From positions 143,790 to 207,789 of the forward strand of contig QPMI01000195.1 in NCBI GenBank assembly GCA_004431415.1: a DNA stretch of 64,000 nucleotides, read 5' to 3'. Position numbers and translations under genes: made by a program. This DNA is from Cyanophora paradoxa. Taxonomy: Eukaryota > Glaucocystophyceae > Cyanophorales > Cyanophoraceae. Below the pieces are notes generated by a model, which had not been told where the DNA came from, made no database searches, and saw only the letters and a list, made by a program, of their open reading frames with translations. Shown piece after piece: positions 10,600 to 19,900 of the stretch. Numbering within the stretch: the stretch's first letter is position 1; every line of letters starts with the position of its first letter.

Positions 10600-11100
10600 T
10601 ACATGTGTAGTACTACGGTACAGTGTACATGTACATGTAGACCGCCAGACTCGGCGGAGTCACTAGTACTGGAGTTGTGTGACTGGAGTCACTGGACCGT
10701 CGGACTCATCATGATCAGTGGAGTCGACCGGACTCACGGGCCGTCACGGCCGCCGCGCCGGCGCCGGCGGCGCGGCCCCGGACTCGGGGAGTCGACGTCG
10801 GGGTCCCGGGCCTCCCGGCCTGGGAGTCCCGGGCGGGCCCCGGGCCCCGGCCCCCGGGGAGTCGGCGGGGAGTCGCGGGGCTGACTCGCGGGCCGTCGCG
10901 GCCGGACTCGCGGACCCGCGGCCCGACTCCCGAGTCCCGACTCCCGAGTCCCGCCCGACTCGCGGCCGGAGTCGCGGCCCGGCGGGGACTCGCCGGGGAG
11001 TCGGGGACGTCGACTCGGCGTCGAGTCGGCGACTCGGCGGGGCGGCGCCGCGGCGGGGCCGGCTAGAGTCTGGTGAATCTGCTGACTCACTGCTGACTCA
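10600..11100. repeat. GACTC/GAGTC-rich low-complexity block
   Basis: Dozens of GACTC and GAGTC words alternate with CGGCC and GGCGCC palindromes, so almost any part can fold on itself. Similar GACTC/GGCGCC sequence occurs at 11.7-11.95 kb and 44.08-44.3 kb. No gene is visible. Confidence 0.7.
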
Positions 11101-11414
11101 GGCTGAAATCCGGTAGGGCGTTTTTGGCCAAAGCTTAGCTAATCGCAGGTACTTAGCGCTTTTGCAGAGAGGTACCATTACGTCATTACGGAACATGTTA
11201 GAGGTTTTACAAGCTAGCGAAGTGCGATTTGGTAACTTTCTTGGCGCCGGTATGGCCATACCGGCGCCAAGGCCAACTTCGCTAGCTTCAAGCAAACCTC
11301 TACGATGCTGCTCCTAGTAATTCGCTAGGAGTCGGACTAGTCCGAGTCGGAACTAAGCTAGCGACGAAAGCTTAAGCTAAAACCGCTTAAGAAATCCCCT
11401 ACCGGATTTCAGCC
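11101..11414. mobile_element. Foldback MITE-like element, 18-bp terminal inverted repeats
   Basis: The ends GGCTGAAATCCGGTAGGG (11,101-11,118) and its exact complement (11,397-11,414) enclose 314 bp. The interior is itself an imperfect inverted repeat (GAGGTTT, AAGCTAGCGAAGT and complements), centred on a perfect 32-bp palindrome at 11,240-11,271 whose half is CTTGGCGCCGGTATGG. Flanking TCA on both sides may be a 3-bp target duplication. There is no coding capacity, so it would be non-autonomous. Confidence 0.75.
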
Positions 11415-12236
11415 TCAGTGCTGAATCACTGCTACTACTAGTCTGCTAGCTATAGACTATAGTGCACGTGCTGACTCACTGGCAGTCAGTGCCAGTCACT
11501 GCTGAGTCACTGCTGACTATAGCTACCGACTAGAATTAATATCATAGTATTACCGCGCTGACATATATAACACGTATCATAGTATACCCCGTCCCCACAG
11601 TGCTGGAGTACTAGCTGTGGCCGGTAATATTAAATCACCAAAACAAAAGCTAGCGGAGCCTTGCATGCGCTGCCGGCGCCAAATTACCGCGCTAAAAATA
11701 TCTAGAACGCGCCGGCGGTAATTAATTTGGGCTCCGAACCTCCGACTCCCGCGGCCGGAGTGACGGCGGAGTCCCCGAGTCCGAATCTGTCATGTCCCGG
11801 CATGTCCGATCGATCGCGACGGTCCCGGACTCCCGGCGGCGATGACTCGGCGATGAGTCCGCCGGCCGATGACTCCGATCGATATCCGATCATCGGATGA
11901 TCCTCCGACTCGGGAACCTCCGAGTCTCCGACTCGGGAATGACTGTCGAATTTCTGAGTTCGGGGTAAGCGTTTCCGGAGTTGTTTTACGTTTTTTTCCA
12001 TCATTACTGAATCAACAATTGCCAAAAGCAAGTTGCTGTTCGCCTCTACAAAAAACACTACAATTTCCAAATTTCAACCAAGTTGCCAAGTTGTTTTAGC
12101 CGTAGTTTTAAATTGCCGTGTTAGCCGTAGTTTTAAATTGCCGTGAGTTACCGAGAGGCTGAATTCGGCAATTTTAAGCATCGGCAATGTTGCTGGGACC
12201 CTGGGGGTTGGGGTTTTCCTAGGCCGTAACAGAGCA
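11415..12236. other. Repeat-rich intergenic DNA
   Basis: Contains CACTGACTC-type repeats (11,415-11,520), AT-rich sequence with TATCATAGTAT repeats (11,535-11,590), another GACTC-rich block (11,740-11,950), and a 26-bp tandem duplication built on GCCGTAGTTTTAAATTGCC near 12,100-12,145. No gene is supported. Confidence 0.5.
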
Positions 12237-12361
12237 GAATTTAAATTCGGCAATTTATCGCCACGCCGTGACGGCAATTTCCGAATTTAAATTCGGCAAT
12301 TTATCGCCACGCCGTGACGGCAGAATTTAAATTCGGCAATTTATCGCCACGCCGTGACGGC
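12237..12361. repeat. About three tandem copies of a ~40-bp unit abutting the retroelement
   Basis: Units begin near 12,237, 12,283 and 12,323 and share ATTTAAATTCGGCAATTTAT followed by CGCCACGCCGTGACGGC. They replace the integrase end of the gypsy-type element. The CGGCAATTT word recurs at 35.35, 44.0 and 46.5-46.7 kb. Confidence 0.85.
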
Positions 12362-12867
12362 CTGGGCGGCAGCCGTCGAACGACGCCATCCACGATCTCG
12401 TAGCCCTTCATCTCGCGTTCGAGGCCCGACTTGGCTCGCAAGCAGTGTTCGCACGTGATCTGATCTTCCACGAGGTCCAGCCCCTTGTGCGAGCGGCAGC
12501 GTGCCGGGTTCACCCCTCGCAGGATGAAGTCCCGCACGCGTTGACACCACGGGTCGTTCCGCTGCTCCAGCGTCATCGCCGTCGCGTCGGAGACGTGTCG
12601 GCGTAGCCTATCCGGGACTGGCGGGTCGACACTGCGCCGAGCGCCCTCCGCCCACGTGTCCACGACAGGCACATCGAGCGTCACGTCGATTGGTCGAACG
12701 CGGTCGCCCGTCGGGCCGTACAGGGGTGCCACGAAGCCCGGTGTAACCCGGACTGCGCCCGCCTCCGCGTCGCTGCGGACGGACGCCGCCCCGTCGCGCG
12801 CCTCCTGTGGGAGCTGTTTCCACTGCCCGCGCTTGCGGGGTCTGCGAGGCTGCTGCTCCGCTTGGGG
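12362..12867 (-). pseudogene. Pre-integrase linker of the gypsy-type element, frame-shifted
   Basis: This frame continues the polyprotein after a frame change at a G/C homopolymer near 12,864-12,871. It contains LEQRNDPWCQRVRDFILRG, a CEHC pair, and YEIVDGVVRRLP, the pattern that normally precedes the integrase HHCC zinc finger. The next residues come from the 40-bp repeat, so integrase is lost. A homopolymer error or a programmed shift are alternatives to mutation. Confidence 0.65.
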
Positions 12868-15800
12868 GGGGTCCAGCTGAGCCGACGCCCTCGTCGGCGG
12901 CCGCGTCCGCGTCCGCTGCCGCGTACTCCGGGATTGAAGACGGCGCAATCGAGTACCGCCCTTGTCGCGACTTCCAGCCTCGGAGGCGCTTGCGTTGCAG
13001 CTGTGACGCCGCGTAGCTAGCGCGCTCCTCCTCCGTCGCCAGCGCTGGCCTCGGCTTGCCCTCGAGCGTCTTGCCGCCGTACAAGTACGCCTTGCGCGCG
13101 CGCCGCTGGGCCCGTTTCTCCGTTGGAGAGCGCGGGCCGCCATCCCTGTCGAAGACTTGTGGCGTGAGGTTCGGGTGGTCACCGTCGACGTCGGAGTCAC
13201 GCCGAGGCCGCGGGTTCTCCGGGTCGAAGTCGTGGAGCTCCGCCTCCGAGAGCGGTAGCGGGTCCGCCATGCGCCGCGCAGCCTCCTCGTTGCCGTACAG
13301 GGCGCCGCTGACCAACGAGCTCATCGCTGTCGACGCCTCGGATGGGGGCGCCGGGAGCTGGGCCCGCCGCGTCCGGGGGCGGGGTCCGGGTGCCGTCCGC
13401 CAAGCCGGTCCGAGAGACGACGCCAGGTTGTGCTGCTCGCGCCGCCGTGTCCGCTGCACCGCCTCCTCGGCGTCTGCTGAAGCCGGTCGTGCTCGCTTCG
13501 GCTCCGGCGGTCCGTCCGGGAAGTTGATGTTCAGCCAGGCGTCGACGTCGATCGCGTTGGCCGCCGACGGGCCCGTCGTTCGCCGTCTCGGAGCCGTTGA
13601 CTGCCAGGCCGGGCCCAGCGTGTCGCCGAGGTTGAGGAGCTCGCGGGGTTGGCGCCGTGGTGGCTGCAGAGCCGCCTCGCCCTCCGGTGTCGTCCGTGCC
13701 ATTCGCACCGCTTCGAGCGCCGGGTCAGTCCGGAGCGGCCGGACGAAGTACATGCCGATCGGCTCGTCGGGGTCTCCAGGAACGGGGACAGCGAAGCCCT
13801 TGGCCCCCGCCGCCGCTCCCGGGGCGTTCTCCGAGCCGTCTGCCTCGCCGTTGTAGACGGGATGGGACAGTGGCGCCCGCGTCAGGGCGTCCGGCGCGCT
13901 GTTGCTCGTGCCCTTGCAGTGCTTGATGGTGTAGTTGTAGCCTTGCAAGTACATGGCCACCTTCGCCAGGTAGCGGTTCGCTGGCTGGCGGAGGTCGGTG
14001 TTCCGCAGTGACAGCAGCGGTTCGTGATCCGTGTGGATCTCGAACGGCTGGTTGCACTCGAAGTAGTGGTGCCACTGCTTGAGGGCCCACAGCAGCGTCA
14101 TCGCCTCGCCTTCAACCGCGCCGTAGTTCCGCTCTGAGTCGCTGCAGGTACGGCTGCTGAAGGTGAGGGGCCGGACGTTCGAGGCCGCGTCGGCCTGGTG
14201 CAGGATGGCGCCCATCGCCTGCTTGCTCCAGTCCGTCGTGATGATGAACGGCCGGGTCGGGTCGTTGAAGTGGGGGAAGGGGAGGGCGACGTCTTCGATG
14301 AGGATCCGTTGCAGCTCCTTGAAGGCCTCGCGGCAGGCGTCGGTCCACGCCTCGGCGAACGACTGCGCCGAACCCCGTCGCTTCAAGATGTCGTAGAGCG
14401 GCTGGGCGATGCGCGCGTAGTTGCGGACGAAGCGCCGGTAGTAGCCCGTCAAGCCGACGAAGGAGTGGAGGTTGTCGACGTTGTTGGGCTCCGGCCACTT
14501 GGCGATCATGTCCATCTTCTTCTTGTCCTTGCGCACGCCGTCGCCGGAGACGCGGTGCCCCAGAAGCTCGATCTCGCGCACCATGAAGCGGCACTTGCTA
14601 GGCTTGAGCTTCAAGTTGCCGCGTTCCACAGCTGCGAAGAACGCCTCGAGGTCGAGGAGGTGCTGATCGACCGTTGAGGAGAAGATGGTGAGGTCGTCGA
14701 CGTACGCCACAACGCAAGTCGACAGGAGCGGTCCCATGATGGACGAGATCGCCCGACAGAACGCCGACGGCCCATTCATCACACCGAACGGGGTCACTTT
14801 CCATTGGTAGCATCCCCATGGAACGAGGAACGTGGTGTACTTGCGCGACTCCTCCGACAACGGCAGCTGCCAGAAGCCCGACGTCGCGTCGCAGGTCGAG
14901 AACACGCGCGCGTGGCGCAGGCGCTCCAGCTGGTCGTCGATGCGAGGTAGGGGGAAGACGTCACGTGGCGCCAGCACCACGGGCGAGCCGTAACCCGCCT
15001 GTGACGGCTCGATGAGGTCGTCCCGGAGCAGCTTCTCGATCTCCTTGCGTGTCGCCTCCTCCGCTGTTGGCGACATGCGACGCGGATGCGTGTAGAGAGG
15101 GAGATGCGTCTTGTTGACATCCGGCAACAGCGTCAGCGAATGTTCGAACTTGAGGAGGTCGCGCGGGTCGAGCCTGTTGGTAAACGAGCGTTGGTTCTTG
15201 TTGAGGAGCGTCGCGAGTCGCTGCAGGTGCAGCTTCTGCGTCTCCGGCAGCTGGTCGGCCGCCGACGCCTCCAGTAACGAAGCCAACGCCTCCTTCCAGA
15301 CTTGCTCCGGCGGCTTCTCGTCCGGCGGCTTGTCGGACGTCGGGGGGTCCATCGCGCCTGTGCTGAACGCCGTCTGACGCACCGCGACGGCGGCTCCACT
15401 GGTCGTGTTGCCGTCTGCAGCTGTTGCGTGTTTGTCTCGCCATTGCTTGACTAGCAGTCGCAAGTCGGCGATGTGGACGCGCGCCGCCTCGGCGTCAGTG
15501 TCGGTGCGGTTGGCCATCAACGTGGACCATTTGTCGAGAGCCTTGTCGAGCTCGACGACCTCCTCGGCTGTCAGCGGGGTGGGGTCCTCCTCGACGTCGT
15601 CGAGGTTGGTGCGCGTGAAACACGACGGCCACGTCTGGCGCGCGACGCGTCGGAAGTGCTTGGGGCCGACTCGTCGCGTGACAACGACGGGTTTGGCTGC
15701 CTGAAGGATTCGACGGGCGGCCGCGCGGCGCTGGTCGTTGGTCCATGTTGACGACGGGCCCGCAGGGAAGGGGGTCGCGTCGGGAGTGAAATCGCCCTCC

Positions 15801-16114
15801 GGCCAGCGGCCGAACTCCGCGTAGCCGACGATGGTGCCCTCGGCGAGTTTGAGAGGTTTGCGGGAGGGGTTGCAGATGTGGACGGTGAGGTGGCGGACTG
15901 TGCGGGAGGCGTGGCGCCAGAGTTGAGCGGGGGTTGTGAAGGAGGGGGGGAGGAAGGGCGTCTCGTCGCCCTGCAAGATCACTGACGAGTCTGGCGGCGG
16001 GCCACCGTCGTACTCCGGTGCCGCCGTGATGCGAACTTCATCTTTGTCCACAGGGAGCAAGCCGTGCATGTCGGGCACGTAGCCGCGTACCATGGCTTCG
16101 CCTCGGTGGACGGT
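12868..16114 (-). CDS. Reverse transcriptase and RNase H of the gypsy-type element
   Basis: Counting from Met at 16,093, the first ~310 residues are a linker after protease (NPSRKPLKLAEGTIVGYAEF is typical). The reverse transcriptase follows: LLRDDLIEPSQAGYGSPVV, then FSTCDATSGFWQLPL and the catalytic YVDD at about residues 463-466 (14,694-14,705). RNase H runs from IITTDWSKQAMGAILHQ (about residue 618) through the Glu-containing helix to IHTDHEPLLSL (about 686). YVDD and RNase H linked in this way indicate Ty3/gypsy. After RNase H there is an unusual ~370-residue charged, Pro/Arg-rich segment before the integrase linker, with two related motifs (LGDTLGPAWQSTAPRRR and LASSLGPAWRTAP). The enzyme would copy element RNA into DNA in virus-like particles. 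The frame is open for about 1,080 codons, so decay is recent. Confidence 0.85.
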
Positions 16115-16479
16115 GGTGGGACGTAGTAAGCGGACCGGAAGGGCCCCTCCCTCTCGGTCCGAAGCTGAAAAGGGACGAAGTGGAGTTCTTGGTCGTCAGG
16201 CGATGTGACGTGCATGCCCCACTTCTCCGGGGCGCAGCTGATCTGGGCCCGGAGCGCGATGAGCGTCGAGAGTCCCAGGAGCATCTTGACGTCCCCCATC
16301 GAGTTCGCCGTCGTGACGACGAGCGTACGCGCGATGCGTACGGGCCCGATCTGCAGCACCACGTGCGCGGTCCGTCCGTACGTCGTGATGTTGGTCTGGA
16401 ACCCGACCAACGGGACGCGCTCGTCGAGGTACCGGAAGCCCGGGAGGTGCTCCACGACGTCGGCGCTCGCCACGTCCAG
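16115..16479 (-). pseudogene. C-terminal half of the aspartic protease
   Basis: Continues the protease after the inserted element: LDVASADVVEHLPGFRYLDE then IGPVRIARTLVVTT and MGDVKMLLGLSTLIALRAQI. The LLG-L segment corresponds to the hydrophobic-hydrophobic-Gly motif near the end of retropepsins. A one-base shift near 16,115 (in a CCACCACCG stretch) is needed to join the downstream HRGEAMVRGYVPDMHG frame. Confidence 0.7.
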
Positions 16480-16487
16480 CTCCGCCC

Positions 16488-16985
16488 TATATCTGCACTT
16501 TTGGAGTATTGCAATACTTGGTCGACAGAATCAGTCGATCGACAGAATCAGTCGATCGACTGATTCTGCGCCAGAATCGGTCGACCGAATCAGTCGAATT
16601 TTATCGACTGATTCTGCGCCAGAATCGGTCGACAAAATCAGTCGATCGACAGAATCAGTCGATCGACTGATTCTGCGACAGAATCGGTCGACCGAATCAG
16701 TCGAATTTTATCGACTGATTCTGCGCCAGAATCGGTCGACAAAATCAGTCGATCGACAGAATCAGTCGATCGACTGATTTTGCGCCAGAATCGGTCGACC
16801 GAATCAGTCGAATTTTATCGACTGATTCTGCGCCAGAATCGGTCGACAAAATCAGTCGATCGACAGAATCAGTCGATCGACTGATTTTGCGCCAGAATCG
16901 GTCGACCGAATCAGTCGAATTTTATCGACTGATTCTGTCGCAGATTCTGTCGAAGGTATTGCAATACTCCAAAAGTGCAGATATA
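16488..16985. mobile_element. 498-bp TIR element inserted in the protease, possibly introner-like
   Basis: Perfect 30-bp terminal inverted repeats (TATATCTGCACTTTTGGAGT... at 16,488-16,517 and its complement at 16,956-16,985) enclose a short tandem array. The 6-bp duplication CCGCCC lies on both sides (16,482-16,487 and 16,986-16,991). The insertion point is immediately after the protease DSGA codons. On the coding strand the left border makes GCG|GTATATC and the right side offers ATATAG|GG and GGCGGAG|CTG; removing 16,480-16,986 (507 bp) would restore the frame with loss of one codon. No transposase is encoded. It may be a non-autonomous DNA transposon or an intron-generating element. Confidence 0.85.
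16557..16955. repeat. Tandem 107-bp repeat inside the TIR element
   Basis: Units start at 16,557, 16,664, 16,771 and 16,878 and differ by a few bases. Each is built from shorter words (GTCGACCGAATCAGTCGA and CGACTGATTCTGCGCCAG) and is itself partly palindromic. Confidence 0.9.
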
Positions 16986-16986
16986 C

Positions 16987-19900
16987 CGCCCCGGAGTCGA
17001 TCAAGATCTGCACCGGCTTGCTCTCCTGTGCCCACCCGTTCGTGCCCAGCGCCGCGATTCTCCCCTCGACGACGAGTCGAGTCGCCCTCAGCCTGTCCAT
17101 CCACGACTGCTCCTGGCGCGCGGCTGCGGTCTTGAGGACCTGTGCTGCGAGCTGCTCACCGACGTCGCCTCCGACAGCGTCCAACACCTGCTTGGCCAGT
17201 TCTTGTGCGAGGATCATGAACGTCGACGGGATCTCCGTAAGCGGCCGGCCCGTCGAGTCGGTGCGCGTTGCCATCACCCGAGATAGCAGCGGGAGACCCG
17301 CGGGCTGGAAGACGAAGTGAGGGTCCGTGCTGGACGTGAGCATGTTGCGATCGACCCGCATCTGCCTGGAGATGGCGTCGGTGCCACGTGAGCGACGGAG
17401 GACGTGGAGCTTCCGCCTCAGTGCCCGTTGCACTGCCGTGCTCGTCGACTGTCCCGCTGCGTCGTCACCGTCGTCGCCGTCTGAGGATATCGATCTCACC
17501 TCGGCCTCCTGCTCTGTCGGCGGTCCGGGTCCGTCGTGACCCCGCCTGTCGCGCTTCCGTGCGCGTCGCTCCTCCGCCAGCGTGCGGCTCCGCGACGGCT
17601 GCCACGCCGACATCACGAGCGGGGTGTCGCGGTGCTTCCCGAAGGCTCCGACTCCCGACTTCTGCAGCACCGTCCGCTGCTTCCGTGGGCCTTCGCCGAA
17701 GCGCATGTGAAAGTAGGGCTTCTCGAACGCCGCGACGGTCACCAGCATGCGAAGGGTACCGTCGACATCGATGCTCGCGAGCGACGCGTCCGCCGCCTCC
17801 AACGTGATGCCCTTGGCCTCCGCGACCCGCGTTGCCGCCTCCACCCGCAGCTGCCTCAGGTTGGAGTTGATGTGCTTGCTGCGCCTGGCGTCGTGACGCA
17901 GGTCGTTGAACCGACGGTCGTCGTCCAGCGTCGTGCGGTTCGCGTAGATGACGTTAACGGCAGCGTGGTCCTCGATGGGAACGTGGAGGGGGCGACGCTT
18001 GTCACATGGCAGCTCGAAGGATTGGGAGATGTTGTTGAAGTCGTTGACGAACTTGGCCAGTTCGGAGACGGTCGAGTCGAAGACATCGCGGTTCACCCCC
18101 GTGAGGCGGGTGTACCACGTGACCGTGTCGGGAACCGTGAGGGCCGTCTCCTTCGGCAGGTCAGGATGCATTGCTCGGGGATCGAGCGGTGGGACTGCAT
18201 TCGCCCGGAGAGTGTCCCGCGTCGTCCATCCGCACGCGTTGCTGACTACCGTGAGGTAGAACGTTGCCTGGCGGTGAATCTCCATGGCCGCCGCCGCCTC
18301 GTCGGACTTGTTGCCGCGCGCCCAGCGCGCCGTCGTTCGCATGATGTAGCTGGCCAGCGAGGTCATGCGATTGATGACGAATTCATGCGACGCCTTGAAC
18401 TGCCCCCAGTCCGTGTTGTCGACTTCCGCGACGAAGTCACGGTCGTGCCACGCGCCGCGTGTTCTGCCCCTCTCCTCCCGCTCGCCGCAACCCGCCAGGA
18501 ACTGAAGCGGTGGTACCGCGTGGTGATCCATCCACGTGTACGCCGTCTTGAGGAAAACGACGTAGCGGAACTCGTTGTACACCATCGTGTGCAGGTAGCG
18601 CTTGATCGTGTCCGAGAGTCCAGATCCTGGGGCGAACGCTGCTCGCGCGATCCGAACCGGCTCCCCGTTGTCGCCTTCCGAGATGTCCGACGCTGCTGTC
18701 TCGTACTCCGACGACGCCGACGCCGTACCGTCGGCTGCAGCCGACTCGGACGGTGCCGTCGTGGTCCCCGGGGCCGTGCTCAGCGTCACAGTCTCCGTGG
18801 TCGCCGCCACCGTGGACGCATCACCTCGCGTGGCCCTGGCGCTGGCCGCCTCCAGCCGTCGCAGCTTCTTGCGCCCCATGCGTGTGCGCGGCTTCTTGGA
18901 CGACGTCGTCGCCGACGAGTTCGCCGACGGGAAAGAGACGCTAGCCGACGAGCTGGTCGACGTTGAGGCCGCTCCGTCACCCTTGCCCTTGCCGCCATCG
19001 CCCTTGCGCTTGCCGCCGGCGCCGTCGCGACCTCCACTGCCACCGCCTCCCGGCGGTCCCGGGGGCCGCCCGCCCGACGGGCCGCCGCCCGGGCGCGGGG
19101 GAAGTGCCACCCACACGCGCTTGTTGTTCACGCTGTTCCAGTGACGAAAGCGGGTTCTTTCGTCCCAGTGGAGACCGGCATCGTAGCGAAGGAACACGTC
19201 CCCTTTGCGCTTCGGCGACTCGTCGCGCCAGTACGTCAACGGGTCCGCTGTCTGGAACGTTGTCGCGATGTCCACCGACTCCGTTACCGAGTTCGTCACC
19301 GCGTCGTACTCCAGCGGGCCTGCCACCGTAATGCGCAGCGTGTAGTCGCCGAAGACGGTCCGGAGCCAAGCCTCCAGTGTCTCCCAGGCCGTATGTCCCG
19401 ACGTCGTCGAGTGCGCCCTGCTCCGCAACAGTGCCTCTACGAAGCGTCGGCGGAGCGGGTCCCGCAAGTCGTTCGAGTCCGTGCTGTGCGTGAGCGCGTG
19501 GTGTGCTGACAGCCACGTGTGGAAGACGTCCAGCCCGAAGCTCGCAACGTGCTCGCGGAGGGTGCTCTCGTCGACGTAGAGTCGAGGGTGCCCGTCGGCC
19601 TCGCCGATGGTGAACGCCTTGGGGGTTGGGACCGCCCAGAGGTTGGCCAGCGACGGCTCCTCTCCTCGCAAGCAACGGTGGAAGCGGATGCTACGCCAGA
19701 ACTGCGTGCCGTGAAGGATCCCCGCTCGTATGCACGCTGCGAGCTGCGCTGTAGACGGGGCTTGCAGGTCGAGGGACGCCAGCTGACTCTGCAGTTCGGT
19801 TGACACGAAGTACGCGCCGTCACTCATCGTCGTTGTCCTCGGCTCCTCGGACGCCGACATGAACGCTGGTTGGCTGCCACCCGGCCCCATACAACAAGTT

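Noticed and set aside
16205-16777. Plus-strand frame through the TIR element
   Set aside because: It is antisense to the protease and then runs through the 107-bp array; no transposase motif.
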